DNA of 39,791 nt from assembly GCA_028280105.1 (NCBI GenBank), contig JANQML010000406.1:1-39791 (forward strand). Reading direction: 5' to 3'. The translations under genes and the position numbers were made by a program. Numbering within the stretch: the stretch's first letter is position 1; every line of letters begins with the position of its first letter. Origin of the DNA: Desulfobacula sp. Lineage in GTDB: Bacteria > Desulfobacterota > Desulfobacteria > Desulfobacterales > Desulfobacteraceae. Shown here piece after piece: positions 25,653 through 35,249 of this stretch. The notes below the pieces were generated by a model. It had not been told where the DNA came from, made no database searches, and saw only the letters and a list, made by a program, of their open reading frames with translations.

Positions 25653-26355
25653 TGCCTGAACCCTTGTGAATATAGACACCCAGGTCTTCTTCCGGATCAT
25701 AATAGAGGTTGAGATCCGGATCGTTAACCTGACTGATATCATCCACAATGTTGTAAATACCTGTTTTCATGGCCTTTCTTGGATTCGAATCCGATATCCG
25801 GATGTTCAGTTTTGTAATTCTGCCGGGAATCTGCCTGCCCGCTGAAAACGGAACAATGGTTTTTCCGAAACGAACCGGGGAGGATGCCGGCAACATGTCA
25901 AATTCCCGCGGTTTTCCAAAGACCGATGCCAAATCCTCAAGACGTCCCAGGGCCAGGGCATAATAAGGACGCTCAAATGACATCGCAACGTCCCTGTTTT
26001 TAAGGTAAAGCACCAGTCTGCAGTCACACAAAATTTCTCGTTTCAGGGGGACAGTTCCCAGACATCCCCTTAAAATATCGTTCCGGTCAAACCGGTCATC
26101 CCGGATATATGCATGGAATCTTTCCTTGTAAGAGTTGTCTTGTCTTGTGACCAGCTCAAAGTCCGTGGTTTTGTATTCAAACTCGAAAAAGAAACCGATA
26201 TCGATATCATACCGGTATTCGCCGTATACCGCTGCGATCAATCCGTGAATTGTGGATAACGGAGGACAGTGGAAGGTCTCCTGCACACTGGTGCAGGTGA
26301 CCTCATTCCGGAAAAAAGCGGTACTGCTTTTCAGGATTATTTTATAGATCTGCAT
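25645..26355 (-). CDS. cas5: CRISPR-associated Cas5 (Cas5t, Tneap-type)
   Basis: 236 residues from the ATG at 26355 (MQIYKIILKSSTAFFRN); a GTG at 26364 is too close to the AAGGCGG for use. The N-terminal RAMP strand and VQETFHCPPLSTIHGLIAAV are hallmarks of Cas5t, followed by a Gly-rich YALALGRLEDL segment. It caps the 5' handle of the crRNA in Cascade. It lies between cas7 and cas3, overlapping the latter by 8 bases. Confidence 0.93.
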   Translation of the reverse strand: MQIYKIILKSSTAFFRNEVTCTSVQETFHCPPLSTIHGLIAAVYGEYRYDIDIGFFFEFEYKTTDFELVTRQDNSYKERFHAYIRDDRFDRNDILRGCLGTVPLKREILCDCRLVLYLKNRDVAMSFERPYYALALGRLEDLASVFGKPREFDMLPASSPVRFGKTIVPFSAGRQIPGRITKLNIRISDSNPRKAMKTGIYNIVDDISQVNDPDLNLYYDPEEDLGVYIHKGSGNV

Positions 26356-26370
26356 ATGTGCCACCCGCCT

Positions 26371-27456
26371 TTAAATCGGATCATCTTTAAAGAGATTAGG
26401 GATAATGGTATCGGCAAACCGGCGGGTGATGCGGTTCACTCCGCCTAAATCCTCGTTAAAAACAAATTTTGCATCGTCCGGGCCGGTTTTTTCATTATAG
26501 TCAGTGATTGCCTGAATAATCTCTTTTCGTTTACTGTCCAGAAATCCGTTTTTCAGGGCAATATAGATATCCGACTTTATACTTTCACTGAAATCACAGA
26601 CACTCTCCATCAGGGATTTCACATTAAAGTGACTGTAAATACCGGCAATCTCCTGAAAGAGATGGTTCCCGGAGTCTGTTACGCAATAGACCACGAATTT
26701 GGGAGACAGGTCGCTGAATACGGTTGAGCGCCTTGCCCCGCCTGAAAGATACGGCAGTGTTTTCAGCAGTTTTTGAATTCGTTCCGACCGGATCTCTTTT
26801 TTGAGAACGGTTTCAAACTCGTCTGCCGCCTCTGTGATGTCTTCATAGTCCTGCTCGGGAAATGTTTCGGCAAGGTTCATAAAACCGGCCGTGCTTCCCT
26901 TGAAAAATCGGCCCGCCATGTTCACGTCTAAACTAAAGCAGCCGGAGTAGCTTGTTGAGGCAAAAAAACGGTTGTCGTCGTCAAGCGGCATGGTTGTTAA
27001 TTCACCATCTTTTAATGCACCGTTCTGCTTAACGGCAAAATCTTTTTTGTAATCGCCTTCCTTTCCCAGGAAATATGAAATTTTAAATGGGGCGATTCTT
27101 GTTGTTCCGGGGTTTGTATGGGTTTCACTTTTAATCACGTTCATGTATCCGAACAGATCATCATCCATATATTCAAACGGGTTGCAGGAAGTTGTGGGCG
27201 TATTCTTTTTTGCTGTTTCCTGGATGATCTGCGGCTTGGATAACGCTTCCCCGTTTTCAATCAACGCCTCTTTGATTTTTGATTTGATGAACTGCCCTGA
27301 AAGATATGAGAAATTGACCATACTGCCGTCTTCTCCTTTGGTCGACATCCGCTTTATACCGTTTTGACCGAGGTTAAGGGCGGCGGAAGGGGCATTGATA
27401 ATCATGGCGCCCTGGACGAATCTACGGTTCTTTTTTGTGATGCTTTTTGCTCTCAT
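26371..27456 (-). CDS. cas7: CRISPR-associated Cas7 (Cst2/DevR family), Cascade backbone
   Basis: 361 residues. FVQGAMIINAPSAALNLGQ near the N-terminus and SFDV-like SYSGCFSLDVNMAGRF in the middle are DevR/Cst2 features, and PYLSGGARRS matches the conserved GGR-type loop. Multiple copies polymerise along the spacer RNA. A strong AGGAGG is placed 8 bases before the ATG. It follows cas8 by 12 bases. Confidence 0.93.
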   Translation of the reverse strand: MRAKSITKKNRRFVQGAMIINAPSAALNLGQNGIKRMSTKGEDGSMVNFSYLSGQFIKSKIKEALIENGEALSKPQIIQETAKKNTPTTSCNPFEYMDDDLFGYMNVIKSETHTNPGTTRIAPFKISYFLGKEGDYKKDFAVKQNGALKDGELTTMPLDDDNRFFASTSYSGCFSLDVNMAGRFFKGSTAGFMNLAETFPEQDYEDITEAADEFETVLKKEIRSERIQKLLKTLPYLSGGARRSTVFSDLSPKFVVYCVTDSGNHLFQEIAGIYSHFNVKSLMESVCDFSESIKSDIYIALKNGFLDSKRKEIIQAITDYNEKTGPDDAKFVFNEDLGGVNRITRRFADTIIPNLFKDDPI

Positions 27457-27468
27457 TGGATCGGCCTC

Positions 27469-29097
27469 CTATCTGTTCTCTTTTTCATTGACATAATTGA
27501 AATAATTCTGCTTATCTTCGCCCGTCATGTTATTCAAAATGTGATACTCAACTAAACCGTGCAAAAGATTGGCCATCCCTTTTTTTTCTCTGGCGTCCAA
27601 CAAAGTGTTCACCGAGGTTATGGAGATCATGTTTTCACCGTTACTCCACCTGAAATAATCATTGTTCATTGAAAAAAGCGTATTAAATAGTTCATACGGT
27701 TTTTTCCGGCTGAAAAAATCATAAAACTCTTCGGTCCAGTTGTTCCGCCGTGTGGGATTTCTATTGTGTATCATCTGAAAATAATTTGCTAATTGATCCG
27801 ACAGTTTCTCGCATACGTCTATTAAATCTTTATCCATTAATGCGACCTCCTCGAGATAGTATGTTAAAGTTTTCTTTTTGTTATCCTGAAAATAGTATTT
27901 AAAATTCGTCAGTTGCCCGTCTAAGAATTTCTGATGGGCGTGATGTTTTGAAATTTTTTCATATAACGCTCCCCATTCACCGGCCAGATCAATGGAGTTG
28001 AGTTTCAACCAAAAATTCAAGACACCATAGGGAATGGTCATGACATCGTATACCACCTTAAGATCCTGATTGTGATTTAAAAGAAAGTATATGGTCAACA
28101 AAGGGGGCGAACCTTCTGAAATGGTTCTGATCCGATCATACACATCACTGAACACAATCCGGTACCTGGAACCTATTTTGGACGGAAGCGAAGCTTGGCT
28201 GTTGATAAGTTCTTTATATTGTTTTTTGGCGTGTGCGATCATCACCTTTTCATTGGAAAAATGATAATAAAAATAGATACCGGCTTTTTTTTCATCACTT
28301 TTATAATTCAACAGATTGAAAAAGAAAAAGAGGGATGCAACATAGCAGTATGAACACATAAAGACTGCCCCGAGATTGCCCATTCCAACAGCCGGTGTCA
28401 TCGGAAACAGGTCTTTTGAGAGGATGAGGGCAGATGGTTTTCCGCAAAAATTACAGAAATTACCCGTCTGTTTTACCTCCGGTTTATTCAGTTTGGCTGA
28501 ACAGCCCTTAAAAACGTATTCAACCTCATCTTTTAAAGATGAAAAATACTCCCGGGCCGTTACAACTTTTTTCTTCCCAACGGCCTTAACCTTGATCCCG
28601 GCATGTTTAAAGGAGCAATTATTTTTAACCTGTTCTTGTATGTATTCACCTGAAATTTCTTTTTTAGATTCGTTTGATTTTAATCGGATAATAATTTTAT
28701 TGGTTTGAAAATCGTAGGTTGCGCTAAATTTTTTTATCTGCCCGGGTGTTAATATATCGGGGGGCGATCCCTTTTTGTGTTTGATAACGATTTCATATCC
28801 GTCTGTCAGGTAATTGTTGATACCATGAAGATAGTGACCCGTTCCGTAGATCGTTTTCAAGTGCTGGTCCAACTTTTTTTTAACATGCTTTTTCTCAGAT
28901 GGGGACGCACTGGTATCATCAAACTGGTGTTTAATGGCGTCAAAAAAAACATCAAGGTTGTTTAATATTCCCTGGCAGGTAATGTCCTCGAACCGGTCTT
29001 TTCCGGCCAGGAGCGCCAGGACGGCCATACCATTGTCAATAATCGGATTTCCCGTATATACGAACAATCCTTTTTCATTCAGATCGGTTTTGTTCAT
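27469..29097 (-). CDS. cas8: CRISPR-associated large subunit Cas8 (Cst1, CXXC-CXXC type)
   Basis: 542 residues. Two zinc-type knuckles, Cys215/Cys218 (FCNFCGKPS) and Cys248/Cys251 (MCSYCYVAS), define the Cst1 CXXC-CXXC family of subtype I-B (Tneap). The N-terminus LFVYTGNPIIDNGMAVLALL is also characteristic. It is the PAM-recognising large subunit of Cascade. It starts 11 bases after the cas6 stop with AAGGATTG upstream. Confidence 0.92.
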   Translation of the reverse strand: MNKTDLNEKGLFVYTGNPIIDNGMAVLALLAGKDRFEDITCQGILNNLDVFFDAIKHQFDDTSASPSEKKHVKKKLDQHLKTIYGTGHYLHGINNYLTDGYEIVIKHKKGSPPDILTPGQIKKFSATYDFQTNKIIIRLKSNESKKEISGEYIQEQVKNNCSFKHAGIKVKAVGKKKVVTAREYFSSLKDEVEYVFKGCSAKLNKPEVKQTGNFCNFCGKPSALILSKDLFPMTPAVGMGNLGAVFMCSYCYVASLFFFFNLLNYKSDEKKAGIYFYYHFSNEKVMIAHAKKQYKELINSQASLPSKIGSRYRIVFSDVYDRIRTISEGSPPLLTIYFLLNHNQDLKVVYDVMTIPYGVLNFWLKLNSIDLAGEWGALYEKISKHHAHQKFLDGQLTNFKYYFQDNKKKTLTYYLEEVALMDKDLIDVCEKLSDQLANYFQMIHNRNPTRRNNWTEEFYDFFSRKKPYELFNTLFSMNNDYFRWSNGENMISITSVNTLLDAREKKGMANLLHGLVEYHILNNMTGEDKQNYFNYVNEKENR

Positions 29098-29107
29098 GAA
29101 TCAATCC

Positions 29108-29941
29108 TTATCTCTTTTTTCTGTCTATGTTGATCGCTTTGGCACATCCGAAGCCAGCAGCGTTGTCGTTGCCGAACCCGGCCGCATACCCGATTCTGAT
29201 CAGCCCGGGATCTGCCCTGATGATAAAAGGGGCTTCAAATCCCTTGATTTTGGTCCGGGTGTGGCTGTTGATTTTTTTGAAATGAATCAGCTTGCTGATT
29301 TTTCCCTGACGTTTGGCAATATAATCGATATCAAACCGGAATTCAAAATCCCGGTCCGGTTCCGGATAGGGCGTTTTCCAGACGGCTTCATATTTCCGGA
29401 TCAGATTCTGTTTGACATTCCGGGTAAACTGTTCCCGTTCTTTTGGGTTCATGTAATCAAGATAGTGCTGTTCCAGCCCGCCGCCCTCTTTTTCCCGCTT
29501 GGTGGACACGGCAATTGGGGAAAGGCATAAAAAACGGGATTCACCGGTGATGCCGGGATCGGGAAGGGTTTCCACCCGGGTGATGGCGCAGTCGATCCGT
29601 TTGCCGGAGAAGTTAAAATGGAAGGTCTGGTCGGTGAACAGGCCCAGGATCAGGTGTTCAAAACTGGGTTCCATGGGGGTGGAAAAGATGAAACTGAATT
29701 CCCTGACCCTGCTGAACCCTGATTTCGTGAGGTTCACACCTCCAAAGTGGATCTTTGAGAAGGTGAATAGTTTGAACCGTTTCGGTCCGGTTTGACCCGA
29801 AAACCCCCGGTTGTGAAGATAATCGGAATAATCGGGGGATGATTTTTCAATGAGCCGGTAGATGACCGAATGCAGGGCATACTGATAGTTGAACGGAAAT
29901 TCAGCCGGTTGCCGGGTCCTGGCGGTGATTTTGACTCTCAC
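29108..29941 (-). CDS. cas6: CRISPR-associated endoribonuclease Cas6
   Basis: 277 residues. The start RVKITARTRQPAEFPFNYQYALHSVIYRLI is the Cas6 ferredoxin-like fold with a candidate catalytic His, and the C-terminus has the glycine-rich loop AGFGNDNAAGFGCAK. It cuts the repeat 8 bases from its end to give the ATTGAAAC handle. The start codon is GTG, preceded by GGGAGG; the ATG overlapping it is in another frame. First gene of the cas operon. Confidence 0.95.
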   Translation of the reverse strand: MRVKITARTRQPAEFPFNYQYALHSVIYRLIEKSSPDYSDYLHNRGFSGQTGPKRFKLFTFSKIHFGGVNLTKSGFSRVREFSFIFSTPMEPSFEHLILGLFTDQTFHFNFSGKRIDCAITRVETLPDPGITGESRFLCLSPIAVSTKREKEGGGLEQHYLDYMNPKEREQFTRNVKQNLIRKYEAVWKTPYPEPDRDFEFRFDIDYIAKRQGKISKLIHFKKINSHTRTKIKGFEAPFIIRADPGLIRIGYAAGFGNDNAAGFGCAKAINIDRKKR

Positions 29942-30577
29942 ATGGGCCTCCCTGGGGCGTAAAGAGAACCGTTGATCATGAGTTATAAAACGTTATTTTA
30001 CACTTGAAAAACTTATATCTAACTTTAAAAATTGCCTTTTGACTACAATTTCAATGTTACTTGGAATCTACAACTTTTTAAATTCTCACCGTATCTTTCA
30101 GGTTGAGTTTTCCTGCATTTTAAATTTGAGACAACATTATCAATTATTGATGGACTTTCAATTGCAATGTTGCATCGCTCGGGGATGATTATTATCCCTA
30201 AAGAATTTGCTCAATATCAATTATCTTATCGTCTTTAACCAGTCAACTAAAACCGTAGAATCTATTTGGATTTCGCACAAAGCATTGATTTTTTCAAAAT
30301 ATTAAGATTTAGAAATAAAGAAGAAACCTGGCGGATGATTATTGAATCGAAACTCTTTTCGTGTTGCTGCATGAAAATTCACAGATGAATAGTTATATTG
30401 TTTTTTACAAGTGCCGTTGGAACAACTCATCCAATCTCCTTGCCTTAAAACCGCAGGGCTGATATCTAAAGCGGATTAAGTAATTAGTACAATCATAACA
30501 GCGGATCGATTGGTCGTTGATACAATCGGCAATGAAAAAACACAACCCGTGGTTCAGCGGTTTTCAGGGAGGTCTTT
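29942..30577. other. 636-bp AT-rich intergenic region upstream of cas6
   Basis: No convincing gene is present. The DNA is much richer in A+T than the flanking operons. On the minus strand TTTTTC and TTATAA lie 17 bases apart about 30-60 bases before cas6, a weak candidate for the cas promoter. GGGAGG before cas6 and AGGGAGG before the next plus-strand gene lie at its two ends. No CRISPR repeat, tRNA or insertion-sequence ends were seen. It may be the remains of the boundary where the cas locus was acquired. Confidence 0.5.
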
Positions 30578-32626
30578 ATGTTCTCATCCATCCCGGCTCT
30601 TTTGTTTTTAACCTGGATCGTTGCCGGATCAATTATTCTGGTTCTGGGCTTCATTCCCTCGTTTCTGTTCAAAGCGGTTTTGTTTGCAGTCATTGGCGCT
30701 GCCGCTGGATATGCCGTCTCCCTCATACTGAAAAACCGGTATCTGCCGACAACCCAACTGGCCGGTCTGCTGACCGCATTGTCTGAAAAGAGGAACACCG
30801 CCGATGCCTCCCCTTTTGATACCGATACATGGGCAGATCTTCAGGCGGTTTACAATGAACAGGTCGATCGGAAAATCAACCAAAAACTGAAAGAGATAGA
30901 AGCCGGCCACCCCCCCGGGGTTGACCCGGGTAAAATTGACCCGGATAAAATTATTGAAGGCGTCGGCCTGGCGGTTCAGGGCGATTCGTCCAACGCAGAC
31001 CGGATCCTCGGCCCGGGCATGTCCGAAGAGATTACGGCGTTGATTCAGCCGCTCATGGATTCAAAAAAAGAAGAAGAGCCGACGATTCAGGTGGATATGG
31101 ATTCGGAATTGAGCCGTGCGGACCGGCTCTCCAATGACCTGGAAACGTCGGCCGCAGCCATCATCCGATCGTCCCGGACGGCGGCAAAGGCCAACCGGGT
31201 GGCATTTGAAGCCAGGGATATTGCCGTTCAAAACAAAGAGATCGTTGACCAGCTGGTCCGGTCCATCTCATTGATCAGTGACAATTCGGAAAAAATACGA
31301 TCGATTGCCGAATCGATCAATTCAATTGCATTCCAGACCAATCTGCTGGCATTGAATGCGTCGATTGAAGCCGCCCGGGTGGGGGAAGCCGGCAAGGGAT
31401 TCAATGTGGTGGCCATGGAGGTCAAGACGCTTGCCACCCAGGCCAGGGAAGCGGCGGATCAGACCCAGGAATTGATAGACACCATTATTCACCTGATCAG
31501 CCGGGCCGAAAAGCAGGTGGGGCAGAACAATTCCGCATTTTCCAGCCTGGCTGAAAAATCCGAAGAAACCGGAAAATTAATTGAAAAGATACAGGAAGCC
31601 GGCCTGATGAGCACCCATGATATGGATCGGATACACATCGGTCTGCTCCAGAATTCGGTTTCGCTTAAACATAAGTACCAGGACTGGAAGTCGGCTTCCA
31701 CAGGCGATAAAGCCCAATCTCCGGAACTGCTTTTGCCCAAAACTTATCGCATTCAGACCCAGTGGTATCCCCAGGCCCAGTTTGCCGGATTTTATGTGGC
31801 ACTGGAAAAAGGGTATTATAAAGATGCCGGGCTCAAGGTGGAACTGGTGGACGGCGGCCCGGAGACTAATCCCATCTTAAACCTGATAAAGGGAGAACTG
31901 GATTTTGTCACGTCCTGGCTCTCATCGGCCCTGACCATTATCGACCGGGGGGCTGAGATTTCCCTGCTCTCCCAGATCTTTCAGAAGAGCGGCCTCACGC
32001 TGGTCTCGTTGAAAGAGACCGGCATTCGAACCGTTGCAGATCTGAAACAAAAAACCATCGGTTCCTGGGGCGGTATCTTTGAATATCCCACACAGGCCAT
32101 GAATTTAGAGCATGATCTGGATATGGAAATACGAGATGCCGGTGCCGGGTTTGATCTCATTACAAAAGGGGAACTGGATGTTATCGCAATAATGAATTAC
32201 AATGAACTCTTATCGATCACCGACAACGGGGTTTCAAACCATGCCCTGTCCGTAATTCGTATGAGCGATGTGGGATATAATTTTCCAGAAGACGGGCTCT
32301 TTACCTCAAATGCGCTTTTATCCGCTGACACCGAAGCCTGCCGTCAATTTAATCTGGCATCGGTCAGGGGCTGGAAAGATGCCGGAAAAGACAAGGCATC
32401 CGCCCTGGAATACACGATGCAGCACCACAAAAGAAGCCCGTTTCAAACGTCCAGGTCCATTCAAAAAAGAATGCTGGACGAGGTCTGCCGGTTAACGGAA
32501 TCTCAAAGCACGGCATTGGGGCAGATGCCGGCAGACGGGTTTAAACGAACCCAGGAAGCGCTCAAACGGATCGGAATGATACAGAAAACCGTGGGTATGT
32601 CGAGTTTTTATGCAGGCATGAATTGA
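30578..32626 (+). CDS. Two-TM protein with chemoreceptor signalling domain fused to NMT1/THI5-like ligand-binding domain
   Basis: 682 residues. Two adjacent hydrophobic helices (about 5-26 and 29-50) form a membrane hairpin without a periplasmic domain. A coiled-coil region leads to an MCP signalling tip at about 245-290 (SINSIAFQTNLLALNASIEAARVGE is recognisable in parts: QTNLLALNASIEAAR, GKGFNVVAMEV). From about 390 to 610 follows an NMT1/THI5-like substrate-binding fold (QTQWYPQAQFAGFYVALEKG, YYKDAGLKVELVDGGPETN). No HAMP domain and no methylation-site pentapeptide at the C-terminus were seen. Such binding proteins are normally exported; here the topology puts it in the cytoplasm. GGGAGGTC precedes the ATG. 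Role is inferred to be sensing of a cytoplasmic small molecule, possibly a pyrimidine- or nitrile-like ligand, with output to CheA/CheW. Confidence 0.85.
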   Translation: MFSSIPALLFLTWIVAGSIILVLGFIPSFLFKAVLFAVIGAAAGYAVSLILKNRYLPTTQLAGLLTALSEKRNTADASPFDTDTWADLQAVYNEQVDRKINQKLKEIEAGHPPGVDPGKIDPDKIIEGVGLAVQGDSSNADRILGPGMSEEITALIQPLMDSKKEEEPTIQVDMDSELSRADRLSNDLETSAAAIIRSSRTAAKANRVAFEARDIAVQNKEIVDQLVRSISLISDNSEKIRSIAESINSIAFQTNLLALNASIEAARVGEAGKGFNVVAMEVKTLATQAREAADQTQELIDTIIHLISRAEKQVGQNNSAFSSLAEKSEETGKLIEKIQEAGLMSTHDMDRIHIGLLQNSVSLKHKYQDWKSASTGDKAQSPELLLPKTYRIQTQWYPQAQFAGFYVALEKGYYKDAGLKVELVDGGPETNPILNLIKGELDFVTSWLSSALTIIDRGAEISLLSQIFQKSGLTLVSLKETGIRTVADLKQKTIGSWGGIFEYPTQAMNLEHDLDMEIRDAGAGFDLITKGELDVIAIMNYNELLSITDNGVSNHALSVIRMSDVGYNFPEDGLFTSNALLSADTEACRQFNLASVRGWKDAGKDKASALEYTMQHHKRSPFQTSRSIQKRMLDEVCRLTESQSTALGQMPADGFKRTQEALKRIGMIQKTVGMSSFYAGMN

Positions 32627-32628
32627 TT

Positions 32629-32689
32629 GACACGACCGGTTCCCGTTACATGCCCGATGATTCGGTTGTAATGGTTTTTCCGTCGTGTC
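32629..32689 (+). terminator. Large hairpin directly after the chemoreceptor-fusion gene
   Basis: GACACGAC (32629-32636) pairs perfectly with GTCGTGTC (32682-32689), and inside them CCGTTACA pairs with TGTAATGG with one wobble. It starts 2 bases after the stop. A T-run lies inside the distal arm rather than after it, so it may stabilise the mRNA end rather than act as a classical terminator. Confidence 0.45.
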
Positions 32690-32719
32690 CCGCCGGATAA
32701 CGGCCCAGGGACCAACAAC

Positions 32720-32749
32720 TTGACAAGGGTCTGTTTTTCACCCTACTAT
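32720..32749 (+). promoter_or_regulatory. Sigma-70-like promoter of the MscS-family gene
   Basis: A perfect TTGACA (32720-32725) is 18 bases from TACTAT (32744-32749). The start would lie about 80 bases before the coding region, giving a medium-length leader. Confidence 0.65.
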
Positions 32750-32838
32750 ACGGGATAACTCGCAAAGCAATGGGATTAATCATCCCTAAGTTTTATGTTT
32801 CCACCCTGATCCAGACCCTTTAAAACGGAGTTACGATA

Positions 32839-35106
32839 TTGAAACCGATAAAAACGTTTATCCTTTTTTTTCTGGTACTCTTCTTTTTCAGCCTTACCGC
32901 CCATTCATCCCCGGGGCCGGCTGATAATGAAACAAATCGTGCAGGTCAGACCGCAATAAGCAAAGGGGATCATTCTGCACAGGCCATTGTCGCAACACTG
33001 ACCGATGAGCAGGTCCGCCGCATGCTTATTCAGGAATTGAAAAACCAGGCGCCTCAAATCGAATCCTCAGACCCGGATAACCGGAACAGCCGGCTGGTCA
33101 GCTTTATTCATTACTTTAAGAACATGGTGGCCGGTTTTCAGGAACGCATGGCGTTTCTGCGGTCCGGCGGTTCACATGAAGGCGAACCCCAATCCAGCCT
33201 GTTTGACTACCTGGCAAAGGATGCGGACCATTTTGATCCCATGGGAACCCTTTTCAGCGTATCCGCCATACTGATGGGGGCGTTTCTGCTGGACCGCCTC
33301 TTTTTCCGGTATACCCGGTCGTTCAGAACCCGGCTGAAAACCGGACGGCGGCTGGGCCTTTCCGGGAAACTGGGAAACCTTTCTGTTGCGGCCGCCATTG
33401 ACCTTATCTCTTTACTGGTCTTTATGGCAGCAGGTGTTTTGTTCTTCCAGCTTTTTTTCAGCGGGCACTCCGGTCTGCGGCTGCTGCTGGTAACCTATAT
33501 CGCCGCCATCGTGCTGACACGCATCACCCTGATCATCTCCCGATTTCTCCTGTCTCCCAAAGATCCCGGTCTGAGAATCCTGCCCATGGGTTCCGGCCTG
33601 GCCCAGTACCTGCACCGCTGGATTGCAGCCATTGCCTTTTTTGCCAGTTTCGGGTTATTGACCTGCGGCATCATGAGGCTCTCCGGCAGCAGCGAGGCCG
33701 GGCATATTACGACCATCAGCACGATCGGTCTGATCATTTCAATCCTGCTGGTCGTGATGATCATTCAAAAACGGAAAACAGTGGCCCGGGTATTGACTGA
33801 AAAATGCCCTCCCGGCAGCCAGCGGGAAAAGCTGGCTCAAAAATGGCATCACATCGCCATCTTTTTCGTTTTTTCGGCATTCGTTGCCTCGGTTAAAAAT
33901 ATGGTAATGGGGACCCCGGGCAGTTATGCCGGCATCAAAACCCTTGCGGTTATTCCGGCCTATTTCCTGCTGGACTGGATCCTGGTGAACCTTTTAAACC
34001 TTTTGTTCGGTTTTATCCCGGACGAACCGGCCAGCGATAAAGAGAGGTCCGGGATGACGGCGGCGGGATTCAACCGTATCAAACAGAGCCTTGTGCCCTG
34101 TCTCAGGGCGGCACTGGCGGCGCTGTTCATATTCGGCATCCTCACCTTCTGGGGAATCGAACTGCCCGTTGGAAGGGCTGTGGCAAAAGCGGCGTTTAAC
34201 ATACTGGCCGTTGTCCTTGTCTGTTTTGTGATCTGGGAAATCTTAAACGCCGCCATCCAGCGGCGCCTGAAACTCGAGATGCCCGAAGATGACGAGGAGA
34301 TGGAAGAAGGCGGCAGCGGCGGATCGCGGGTGGGTACCCTGCTGCTCCTGCTGAGAAAATTTTTACTGGTTTTCTTACTGGTGATTGCCGTCATGATCAT
34401 CCTCTCGGCCCTGGGGGTGAATATCGCCCCCCTGATCGCCGGTGCCGGCGTGGTGGGTCTTGCCATCGGATTCGGGGCGCAGACACTGGTAAAGGATATC
34501 ATTTCAGGTATCTTTTTTTTAATCGACGATGCCTTTCGCGTGGGGGATTTTATTGAAGTGGGAACCACAAAAGGGGTGGTTGAACAGATATCTATCCGCT
34601 CGTTTAAACTGCGCCATCCCCGGGGAATGGTCAATACCATTCCGTTTGGGGATATCTCCAATGTGACCAATTTTTCCAGGGATTACATCATCTCCAAACT
34701 CGACTTCAGGGTGAGATACGACACCGATGTTGAAAAGGTCCGCAAAATCGTTAAAAAGAAGGTATACAAAGTGATCCTGGCGGACAAGAACCTGGCCCCC
34801 AAACTGCTGGGGAAGATAAAATCCCAGGGGGTTCGCCAGCTCGAAGATTCGGCCATGATCATGCGGATCAAATTCAAAACCATTCCCGGCGAACAGTTCA
34901 GTGTGCGAAAAGAAGTCTTCCGGCTGCTGCAGGAGGCCTTTAAATCCGAAGGGATTGAATTTGCCCATAAGAACGTCACGGTTTATATTCCCCCGGACAC
35001 TGCCGGTTACGGCGATATTGAAACAACCGGCCGGAGAGACGAGCAAATTAGAGCCGGCGCCGCGGCAGCCGCCCTTCAGGAAGCCCCCCAAAAGCAAGGG
35101 ATCTGA
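32839..35106 (+). CDS. Large MscS-family mechanosensitive channel
   Basis: 755 residues with a TTG start after ACGGAG. A signal peptide (TFILFFLVLFFFSLTAHS) is followed by a periplasmic segment of about 100 residues, then many transmembrane helices, and a conserved MscS core near residues 530-600: the pore helix PLIAGAGVVGLAIGFGAQ, then DIISGIFFLIDDAFRVGDFIEV and the beta-domain GVVEQISIRSFKLRHPRG. The length and extra helices resemble the E. coli YbiO group more than small MscS. An acidic loop (PEDDEEMEEGG) precedes the pore. It should open under hypo-osmotic stress. It has its own promoter and converges with the lipase gene; no clear terminator is seen in the 143-bp gap. Confidence 0.92.
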   Translation: MKPIKTFILFFLVLFFFSLTAHSSPGPADNETNRAGQTAISKGDHSAQAIVATLTDEQVRRMLIQELKNQAPQIESSDPDNRNSRLVSFIHYFKNMVAGFQERMAFLRSGGSHEGEPQSSLFDYLAKDADHFDPMGTLFSVSAILMGAFLLDRLFFRYTRSFRTRLKTGRRLGLSGKLGNLSVAAAIDLISLLVFMAAGVLFFQLFFSGHSGLRLLLVTYIAAIVLTRITLIISRFLLSPKDPGLRILPMGSGLAQYLHRWIAAIAFFASFGLLTCGIMRLSGSSEAGHITTISTIGLIISILLVVMIIQKRKTVARVLTEKCPPGSQREKLAQKWHHIAIFFVFSAFVASVKNMVMGTPGSYAGIKTLAVIPAYFLLDWILVNLLNLLFGFIPDEPASDKERSGMTAAGFNRIKQSLVPCLRAALAALFIFGILTFWGIELPVGRAVAKAAFNILAVVLVCFVIWEILNAAIQRRLKLEMPEDDEEMEEGGSGGSRVGTLLLLLRKFLLVFLLVIAVMIILSALGVNIAPLIAGAGVVGLAIGFGAQTLVKDIISGIFFLIDDAFRVGDFIEVGTTKGVVEQISIRSFKLRHPRGMVNTIPFGDISNVTNFSRDYIISKLDFRVRYDTDVEKVRKIVKKKVYKVILADKNLAPKLLGKIKSQGVRQLEDSAMIMRIKFKTIPGEQFSVRKEVFRLLQEAFKSEGIEFAHKNVTVYIPPDTAGYGDIETTGRRDEQIRAGAAAAALQEAPQKQGI

Positions 35107-35249
35107 TAAACTGCTGAGCACGGGGCCCTATCCTCTGCCGCTACCGGCCATGACTGCATATCAAGTCTGGGAATGCACTGGTATTTTTTGTATTACGCAA
35201 GCCCCACGGACCGTTTGAAGTCAATGGGGGTTCCTTATTTTCCGAGAAA

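Noticed and set aside
25653..25748. Upstream extension of cas3
   Set aside because: The extra 32 residues lie entirely within cas5 and are not part of the HD domain; the ATG at 25652 overlaps the cas5 stop in the usual coupled manner.
30578..32626. Reading this gene as two genes, a chemoreceptor and a separate binding protein
   Set aside because: The frame is continuous across the junction, and the binding domain has no signal peptide, start codon context or ribosome binding site of its own.
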